From the NCBI GenBank assembly GCA_964017065.1, contig OZ024785.1:806001-870000 (forward strand): DNA of 64,000 bases, read 5' to 3'. This stretch comes from Haliclona indistincta (Eukaryota > Porifera > Demospongiae > Haplosclerida > Chalinidae). The notes beneath the pieces were generated by a model. That model searched no databases and was not told the origin of the DNA. It saw only the letters and a program-made list of their open reading frames with translations. The translations under genes were made by a program, and so were the position numbers. This document shows, piece by piece, positions 56,300 through 64,000 of the stretch (positions within the stretch are counted from its first letter, which is position 1; each line of letters begins with the position of its first letter).

Positions 56300-58608
56300 G
56301 ATAGTGTGATGATACCAGTAACTCACTAGCTGACCCTTCCTGGCAGTCAACATGAGCAGAGTCCTGCGCTAGGGTTTCCATTTCATGCTTCCTGCTGACA
56401 AGGTTACCTCTCACCACAGCTAGCAGCTCTTGAACAGAAGAAGGCACCTCATGGTGCTGCAAGTGAAGAGAGGAGGATAGCAAGAGCATCTGCTGTAGAG
56501 CTTATTCGTCCGTTGCAGCTTGTCCACTATGCATCGTAGCGTCGTCGCTCGAACAATGAACTGCAGTGAAAATAGAATAAAATTGAATAGAGACACAAAA
56601 GCATCTGACTAGACCTTGGCTCTGTGTGATGGTAACAGGACGGTCACACGATGATGACTGTGATCGGCTGAACTCAGTTTATATTCTGGACAGCAAGACA
56701 TACGTGTGTCAGTAAACAGGTTAAGAAGCACTAGCTCACATCAATGAGTTTCTCTTGAATCCTGATCCACCTTTACTGTGAGTTGAGGCACACACCACAT
56801 CATCAGAGAACAACATTAGTGCTCCTTCCTTACCACACTACACAGTAATGACACTGTACACACACACATAGACCAGCCCCTCACCACAATCTCTGTGATG
56901 GTGTCATGTCGTACTAACACACATAGACCAGCCCCTCACCACAATCTCTGTGATGGTATCATGTCGTACTAACACACATAGACCAGCCCCTCACCACAAT
57001 CTCTGTGATGGTGTCATGTAGTACTAACACACATAGACCAGCCCCTCACCACAATCTCTGTGATGGTGTCATGTCGTACTAACACACATAGACCAGCCCC
57101 TCACCACAATCTCTGTGATGGTGTCATGTAGTACTAACACACTGTCAGGCACTGAAGACAGAAAACACACACCTAGTCAGCACCTATAAGAGCATTACAT
57201 CGTGTAAATTATTATGTTTTGTTGATGTCTAACATTTTACATTTAAGCTCAATACACATTTTCAAGCTAAGTGTTAAAGTTCAGCAATATTGCATACCTC
57301 AGCAAGTCCATCCATCATAATCATCAGCTCTTCTTGTCGGTTTAACAAGCTGGACTGGCGCTCAGCTTCATTAACACATTCTGCTAATGCTGTCAGCTCT
57401 TCCAGCGCATCTTCAAGATGGGCGTGATTTAGTATATCCTTGATAAACAGCATATAGCGAGGAATATGCTGAACAGGTTTAATGATGAGGTCGTTGAATG
57501 ACAACCTCCCTCTGCAGGCTCTTGCCTGTTGCTATAGTAATCATTCTAAGATATAATAGTTTTAAGCGGTACTTTATTTACCACACACTATGTACATAAG
57601 CATCTACTGTGTGAAGCTATCAATCTCCATAGCAACTCACTTCTAAAGCTTTTGCAAGAGCTAGACTGGTGTGCTTGGCAAGAGCTACCTTGGCTTGTAA
57701 GAAATGTTGAATAAAGTTGCTGTAGGTATCGATGAGTGCCTTCTGAGTGAACTGTGGAGAGAGTGTAAAGTGAGAAAACAATTTACAACAGATGCTTACT
57801 GTACTGATGGACAGATCACCAAGACACTGGTGAGATGTGACCTGAACAGAGCAAGAGAAGCACTCTATCATATTCTGTAGTAATGTACCATACTTCATCA
57901 GCATCATATGTAGCTTCTTCATTATCTACAGTAACACTATTAGAGTATAGTTGTGTGATAGATGTCACCTGTTTATAGTCAGAGATTACATGTGATGACA
58001 TGTATTAGTGACATGTTGGATGTATTAGTGACATGTTGGATGTATGTACCAGCTCTGTCATCTAAAGTAAAGAACAGCAATGAGAAGCAGACTCAAGGAG
58101 GATGAAATAATAATGATTTGTCATTAGGTGCTTACATTGTCAGCCAAACCACAGTAGGTAGATGTTAATGATATTCATTATAAGTGTATTGACACTATGA
58201 TAACTGGCTGTTTGTGTTTTGGTTCTATCAGTCAATTTGTCTGAACAAGAGGTAAGTGTTCAAATCAGTCTCATATAGTATCTGACCTGCTGCTGGTGTC
58301 TACTGACAGCTAGTCTTCTGTTCTGTGAGAAGAGCAGACTAAATACAGTAATAGGTAGAGAGGACAGACCTGCTTAAATATCTTATCAGTCAGATAACCA
58401 TAGTAACCATGGTAACCATAGTAACCATGGTAACCATAGCAACCATAGTAACCATGTGATGGTCTCCATGAAGTATCTCTGATCCACATCCTAGTAATAA
58501 TCTGGGCTTGTTATAAAGGCAATGAATGACAGCATCAATGTCTACAACACGGCTCACAGGATGATATTGACAGCAACATGAGCATGTCACTTTGAGTGTA
58601 TTAGTCAT
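56300..58608 (-). CDS. RhoGEF (DH-domain) gene, copy B
   Basis: Segments: 58,608-58,515 (MTNTLKVTCSCCCQYHPVSR, VVDIDAVIHCLYNKP), about 57,970-57,850 (DNEEATYDADEVWYI), about 57,750-57,640 (FTQKALIDTYSNFIQHFLQA), about 57,545-57,290 (ACRGRLSFNDLIIKPVQHIP, then RYMLFIKDILNHAHLEDALE), about 57,140-57,100 and repeats (VRHDTITEIVV), about 56,780-56,740 (KLIDVS) and about 56,520-56,320 (coiled-coil, LLLSSSLHLQHHEV). The DH hallmark IKPVQ(R/H)IPRY is intact. Compared with block A and with DH domains generally, 24 bp are missing in frame, removing TDQGHPDH from the loop before ALEEL. Activates Rho-family GTPases if functional. Exon ends are approximate and the PH part is unresolved. A possible upstream exon near 59,430 is broken by TGA. 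Confidence 0.6.
56868..57135. repeat. 54-bp tandem repeat covering a RhoGEF exon end, 5 copies
   Basis: Units contain CATAGACCAGCCCCTCACCA and CAATCTCTGTGATGGTGTCA. On the minus strand each unit carries HDTITEIVV plus a GTGAGG donor. Block A has a single copy (about 14,740-14,795). The repeats therefore copy a splice donor five times in block B. Confidence 0.85.
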
Positions 58609-58764
58609 TGGAATAGAGGATGGACGGACATCACTCAGTCAAGAACAGCTACAGTAGAGTAAAGGAAAATAGTTTATAAACCCAAGATATAACTTACTGT
58701 GTGTAATATGAAGCATTGATGAGCATGGTGGATCACTTGAACAAGTCACTCAAGAGGAGAAACA

Positions 58765-58990
58765 CCAGCTGAGTAGGACACACGCACCTACACACCAGCT
58801 GAGCAGGACACACCCACCTACACACCAGCTGAGTAGGACACACCCACCTACACCAGCTGAGTAGGACACACCCATCTACACACCAGCTGAGTAGGACACA
58901 CCCACCTACACACCAGCTGAGTAGGACACACCCACCTACACCAGCTGAGTATAGGACACACCCACCTACACACCAGCTGAGTATAGGACA
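58765..58990. repeat. 30-bp minisatellite, about 8 copies
   Basis: Units with GAGTAGGACACACCCACCTA and CACCAGCT, homologous to 15,795-15,935 but twice as long. Some units are 26 or 32 bp. Confidence 0.88.
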
Positions 58991-58994
58991 CACC

Positions 58995-59819
58995 TGTAAC
59001 AAGTATACAAGTTCATGTGACAGCCAGGCAGACTGTCTGTACTCATTTACATTACCATTGTTCTAATTCCTATTTAAGTCTGTGCTGTCATTATTCAATG
59101 ATTATTATTTCGCTGGTCGAACCAAACACTCTGAGTATTACGAGTATCACGGGTTGGGAACATTACAACACCCACCTACACACATGTACCAACAGCTATC
59201 TCCACCAACAGCAACTCTCTTCTGTGCAAAGATGTCCAAATGTATGATCTAGATGATAATACGTACAGCAACCTACAGCACATCAATGACTAGTAATGCA
59301 GCCAGCTATAGTAGTTATACTGTGACTTACATGTACTTTGACGTGTTGTGACATGTCTCATCTTTGTCGTTCAACCATAGACATTATCTGATTCTCGACA
59401 GCGGATTCACGAATCATCACCAAGCACCGCGAGCCAAGCAACATTGTACACGAGGCCAGCAAGATCTTCAAGTGAGCTTTAATAAGAATTTGGCGCGTAA
59501 CTATAAAAACGCGTTGTACAGTAGTGTTAATTTTGTTAATTCTCCATGGATACATCACTACAATGAGAGGGCATGTTGTGAATAACTTCATATCTACACA
59601 GTGATCACTAGTACTTGATAGTAAAGTTTTACACTAGTATAATAGTCCATTGAAAGGAACCACACTATCCAATAGTTTGTAGAATTTTTGCTTGCTAAAC
59701 AAATTTTTAAACTTGAAAATAATAATACAAGGCATGAATAAAACAGTTTGACACTGCAGTAACAAGTACAATACTATTTTATACATGTAACCAAGTCAAG
59801 CACTCAGTACATTCACACA
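58995..59819. other. Spacer between receptor gene B and RhoGEF copy B
   Basis: Upstream region of the RhoGEF gene. It holds the counterpart of the possible first exon seen in block A (59,430-59,350; MIRESAVENQIMSMVERQR), here followed by TGA. Nothing else is supported. Confidence 0.5.
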
Positions 59820-62800
59820 TCAGTTGATATTCACATGTTGTTTGAGTGGTATTGTTTGAGCCTCATTGTGTTTGAGTGGTATTGTCCCTCCATAAGCTAC
59901 ATTCTCTTTGAGTGGTATTATTGTCCCTCCATAAGCTACATTCTCTTGAGTAGTGATGGTGTGTTCCTTGATGACATTAGGTGCGTCATAGATCACTGTA
60001 GCTAGCTCAGTGACTTGTTCTTTATCATGGTCAGTAGTTGCTGTATCATGTGATGATGGTCTCCTTCTCCTCATATCACACCACACAATGATTCTTCTAT
60101 TTCTTGAACAGACAATAGCTCCTGTGATTGCTATCACAAGAGCTATACTTATGACAACTATTACTCCAAGTGAAGCTGCTATTACAGTAGTAGTGCTGCC
60201 ACTAGCTGATGAGGTAATAATTATACAGAACTCAACTTTGCAATTATAGTCACCTGACGTTGGCATTGTTGGGAGTGAAGGTGTCAACTGAGACATAGAG
60301 GTCAATGCCACAGACGATGTATCTATAGAATTACAACATCAAAAGCATAATAAAGTTATACTATTTTAAATGGGCTTGAGATTAAGATCAACAGAATGAT
60401 ATACCAACAAGTGCATTAGTAATACCATGTTCTGAATGAGAAATTACTGTAGAGTATGTTGATATTACTGCAACACCAGTAAGAGATGGGGTCAATGATA
60501 TTACTGCAACACCAGTAAGAGATGGGGTCGATGATATTACTGCAACACCAGTAAGAGATGGGGTCGATGGTATTACTGCAACACCAGTAACAGATGAGGT
60601 CGATGATATTACTGCAACACCAGTAAGAGATGGGGTCGATGATATTACTGCAACACCAGTAAGAGATGGGGTCGATGGTATTACTGCAACACCAGTAACA
60701 GATGAGGTCGATGATATTACTGCAACACCAGTAAGAGATGGGGTCGATGATATTACTGCAACACCAGTAAGAGATGGGGTCGATGATATTACTGCAACAC
60801 CAGTAAGAGATGGGGTCGATGATATTACTGCAACACCAGTAAGAGATGGGATCGATGATATTACTGCAACACCAGTAAGAGATGGGGTCGATGATATTAC
60901 TGCAACACCAGTAAGAGATGGGATCGATGATATTACTGCAACACCAGTAACAGATGGGGTCGATGATATTACTGCAACACCAGTAACAGATGGGATCGAT
61001 GATATTACTGCAACACCAGTAAGAGATGGGGTCGATGATATTACTGCAACACCAGTAAGAGATGGGGTCGATGATATTACTGCAACACCAGTAAGAGATG
61101 GGGTCGATGATATTACTGCAACACCAGTAAGAGATGGGGTCGATGATATTACTGCAACACCAGTAACAGATGAGGTCGATGATATTACTGCAACACCAGT
61201 AAGAGATGGGGTCGATGGTATTACTGCAACACCAGTAACAGATGGGGTCGATGATATTACTGCAACACCAGTAAGAGATGGGGTCGATGGTATTACTGCA
61301 ACACCAGTAACAGATGAGGTCGATGATATTACTGCAACACCAGTAAGAGATGGGGTCGATGGTATTACTGCAACACCAGTAACAGATGGGGTCGATGATA
61401 TTACTGCAACACCAGTAACAGATGGGGTCGATGATATTACTGCAACACCAGTAAGAGATGGGGTCGATGGTATTACTGCAACACCAGTAACAGATGAGGT
61501 CGATGATATTACTGCAACACCAGTAAGAGATGGGGTCGATGGTATTACTGCAACACCAGTAACAGATGGGGTCGATGATATTACTGCAACACCAGTAAGA
61601 GATGGGGTCGATGATATTACTGCAACACCAGTAAGAGATGGGGTCGATGATATTACTGCAACACCAGTAAGAGATGGGGTCGATGATATTACTGCAACAC
61701 CAGTAAGAGATGGGGTCGATGATATTACTAAAAAATAAAAATTGTATCAGTCATTCAGTTTTGTGAACAGCATACAGTATGATAAAGTAGTCTGTTAATT
61801 CGTTTGTGTGTATGTGTGTACTCAATAATTTTTTTATGTGAATCTCAGGAACTGCTTGCAAATAAGAGCTGAAACTTGCAATACAGGTAGATCTCGATAG
61901 TTTATGAAAACAAATTTGGCAGATTAGGCTATTAAAGGCTTTGTTTTGAAGTTGTGGCTTGATTTACTCACCATTTTGAGTGCTCCTGCCTACGTACGTC
62001 ATAGATTAAACTATCCACAGATGGCTACAGTACAACTAGAAGGCTTGATCTGCGATAGTACAGCTTGCACAACTCCATATAGGCAGCAGTGAAACTAGCG
62101 AGTGAAAGCGTGTTTGAGTTCACTGCTGCCTGACAGGCCGGGTGAGCTGGAGCGAGCAGGCAGTTACAGTCATGCCCGTCTACACGTGAGCATTATTTTG
62201 TTTGGCTTCTCTTCAACTTTTGTACAACAGCGTAAAGCTGCTGGATAGTTACGTACCACTAGCCCACTACCAGTGCTCCCGTAGGTTCAGTTGCTATGAT
62301 CTGCTGCTTGCCTGCATGCTCCATGGATATGCTGGTCACTTCTTGCATTGCACATGCATGGTACAGCTTTGATGTTTCCATGGATCTGCTGCATGCACAC
62401 GTACCCATAATTATGCATCTGCTAATTACATGCTAGCATACGTCATACTACTCTACTGAGGCATCTGCACCTTTGGTGTTTTATTTGAATCTGTTTAGAA
62501 GCTTTTTTAAACAATTTGTTCTCACTACAGTTCAGAAGTGCCGCTGGGAAGTATATATGTGTTATTATAAGTAGCAGGCAAGAAGATGTCTATAACATGG
62601 TGCAGGATGCAGGATACTCCCAATGATGCATTTGGGCATCGTGTATTTTGTTTGACACTGTAATTAGGCCTCTTGTCAATATATGCACTGTTATAGTTTC
62701 CTTGTTTGCTAGTATGAAGAGAATTACGCTGCAGTATATAAGTGTATTCAAACATTTCCCTAACAGACAATGCTTGTTCTGTATTGTTGGAAAAACACTA

Positions 62801-63995
62801 CTTATACAATGTCTGTACATAATACCTGTCACTTTGCCTGTTGGGAATTCAGTCATAAAATTAATAATTAATTTTATTTTCACACAAAATTAATAATTAA
62901 TTTTATTTATTGAATATTTTTTTAATCTCACCTAGATCGCTTTTAAGCGGTTTTCCTGGTCCTACTACATTGATGGGCACCACAGTGACAGTGAAGTTGT
63001 TGTCAGGATCAGGATGGTCAATGGAGTAGTAAAGCATGGTAGTGTCCCCCTCTACTGACATTGTCTCATTCTCTCCACTGGTGGTGTTGGTGATGGTGAC
63101 ATTGTAGCCCAGGATAGGTACCCCCTCCAGAGTGAAGGGAGGACTCCAGGAGATGAGGACAGTAGTGGAGTTGATAGCAATCACATCTAGGTTATTGACT
63201 GATTCAAGCAAGCCTACATGCATACAAATGAAATAGTGACTTTGTGTGAAAATATTGACCTACGTACCTTGCACTCGAATCAAGATTGTTTCACTATCAT
63301 TTTCCATGTCCCCTATGCTAGCACTACAATATATTTTACTGTTATTTACAAGAATTGAATTTCTTGCTAGTAGTGTTGCCTTGAAAATATTTTCTGTTAC
63401 ATCTATTGGAGTACTTGAAAATTCCAACTCCAACTCTTCTCGAACTTCCATTAAGTTCGCCCATCGATTGTCAACATACCAGTCAATAAAATCAGCTACA
63501 GCAGTGCAGTTCAATTTTATTGACCCAATAAGTGAGACATTCATTGAGACTGGTGGTTCAAGTATACCTGGAACAAAAATAGAATTAGACCACAGCTAAT
63601 TTTGACCAATCAGGGTGTCTCTAAAGCTCACAATGGAAAGCTTTCGTTTAAGCTACCTTACCCCACCCTTACCAATTTGGTTAAAGATAATGAATGTTTT
63701 CAAACCTATAATCGGGTGCAAAGAATCAAGGAATCGGATATAATCACTTTAGAGGCTGTGTCAATTCTACTTATACATGTTGTTGCAACCTATCTGGGAC
63801 TGACTCTGGGACTAACCATGAACTGAGACCGCACACCAACTTATAGTGCACAATGGTTCAGCACGCACATTTTCTGTAATCATTACGACAAGTGTACGTA
63901 TGCTTACATGGTGATTGAAAAGCTCGTACAGCAGAAAGTTCTGAGAAACCGAGAAGCCAAGCGAGAAGGATGATACAGCACCAAAAAGGTGACAT
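59820..63995 (-). CDS. Receptor gene B: signal peptide, Ig, FN3, 35-repeat stalk, TM, tyrosine tail (complete)
   Basis: Six phase-1 exons: 63,908-63,995 (MSPFWCCIILLAWLLGF), 63,268-63,567 (Ig: KLNC, WYVD, KIYC), 62,932-63,213 (FN3: VLISWSPPFTLEG, GYNVTITN), 60,405-61,727 (1323-bp stalk of 12-residue repeats ending VISTYSTVISHSEHG), 60,254-60,322 (Thr/Ser/Pro) and 59,820-60,205 (TM TTVIAASLGVIVVISIALVI, then RRRRPSSHD and the tail). They add to 2448 bp, 815 residues, with no stop. The tail has VIYDAPN and two NVAYGG motifs but, unlike genes D and E, lost the last tyrosine (NEAQTIPLK instead of NEAYQQ). All key Ig and FN3 residues are present, so this is the best candidate for a functional family member. 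Inferred role: cell-surface adhesion or recognition receptor. Confidence 0.88.
60455..61727 (-). repeat. 36-bp coding minisatellite in gene B, about 35 copies
   Basis: Perfectly in-frame 36-bp units encoding VAVISSTPSLTG with limited substitutions (ISS/IPS, SLT/SVT, a D/N-type change in the terminal unit). Variants such as AACAGATGAGG and AGAGATGGGG recur in higher-order patterns, for example near 60,560-60,720 and 61,200-61,560, indicating recent multi-unit duplication. Confidence 0.93.
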
Positions 63996-64000
63996 GATTG

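Larger units (their letters stand above)
47815..60205 (-). repeat. Segmental duplication block B (kinesin stalk - RhoGEF - receptor tail)
   Basis: Colinear with 3,660-16,833 in the same orientation. It contains the kinesin stalk missing from block A and lacks the kinesin motor, the 3.4-kb TIR transposon and the 62-bp array. Several short indels separate the two blocks, so the duplication is not very recent. Confidence 0.85.

Noticed and set aside
57816..58001. Exon DNEEATYDADEVWYI as an ITAM-like sequence
   Set aside because: Tyrosine spacing does not fit an ITAM and no homologous segment exists in block A; kept only as an uncertain RhoGEF exon.
58390..58460. Possible regulatory array of CCATAGTAACCATGG
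   Set aside because: Simple tandem repeat; no evidence of function.

Overview
This is a piece of a metazoan nuclear genome, most likely a sponge (demosponge) or another early-branching animal. That is an inference from the gene content: Ig/FN3 receptors with 12-residue repeat stalks, a KIF21-type kinesin, a RhoGEF, a TFAM-like two-HMG-box gene, short GT-AG introns, and a heavy load of DIRS-order, LINE, P-like and THAP-type mobile elements. There is no operon structure and I found no rRNA, tRNA or CRISPR.

Most host genes read on the minus strand. The window is dominated by a tandemly duplicated unit [Ig/FN3 receptor - RhoGEF - KIF21-like kinesin]. One copy (block A) lies at about 3.66-16.83 kb, followed downstream by receptor gene A (1-2.79 kb, running off the left edge). 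The other (block B) lies at about 47.8-60.2 kb and is headed by receptor gene B (59.82-63.995 kb), which can be modelled completely as six phase-1 exons encoding 815 residues. Two further receptors sit between the blocks: gene D (42.07-43.89 kb, 454 residues) and gene E (39.14-30.66 kb, whose TM/tail exon is probably 16.51-16.83 kb). These receptors share signal peptide, Ig and FN3 ectodomains, a transmembrane segment and a tyrosine-containing tail. Their exon boundaries are mostly phase 1, except for one phase-0 intron inside the second FN3 domain of genes D and E. The stalk carries about 35 copies of a 12-residue repeat in gene B.

The two kinesin copies have decayed in complementary ways: block A keeps only the first part of a KIF21-like motor domain, and block B keeps only KIF21-like stalk exons. 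The RhoGEF copies also differ: A has two frameshifting deletions in the DH region, and B has an in-frame 8-codon deletion and an amplified exon-intron segment.

Mobile elements account for much of the rest. A 7.04-kb tyrosine-recombinase retrotransposon of the Ngaro/DIRS kind (31,269-38,309; gag, RT-RNaseH, YR, split direct repeats) sits inside an FN3 exon of gene E without a target duplication, and the host reading frame rejoins exactly across it. A second element with the same split-repeat layout but no recognisable RT or YR (24,638-30,412) lies in the proposed long intron of gene E, together with a P-like element with an 8-bp target duplication (17,130-19,296). In block A, a LINE whose first ORF carries a 2A-like motif is split by a 3.4-kb terminal-inverted-repeat element, which is itself split by an 842-bp THAP-encoding element with AT target duplication. 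Two long near-perfect hairpins (40.3-40.7 and 50.5-50.8 kb), several minisatellites, a TFAM-like gene (45.0-46.2 kb, plus strand) and a CDKAL1 remnant (47.3-47.7 kb, plus strand) complete the window.
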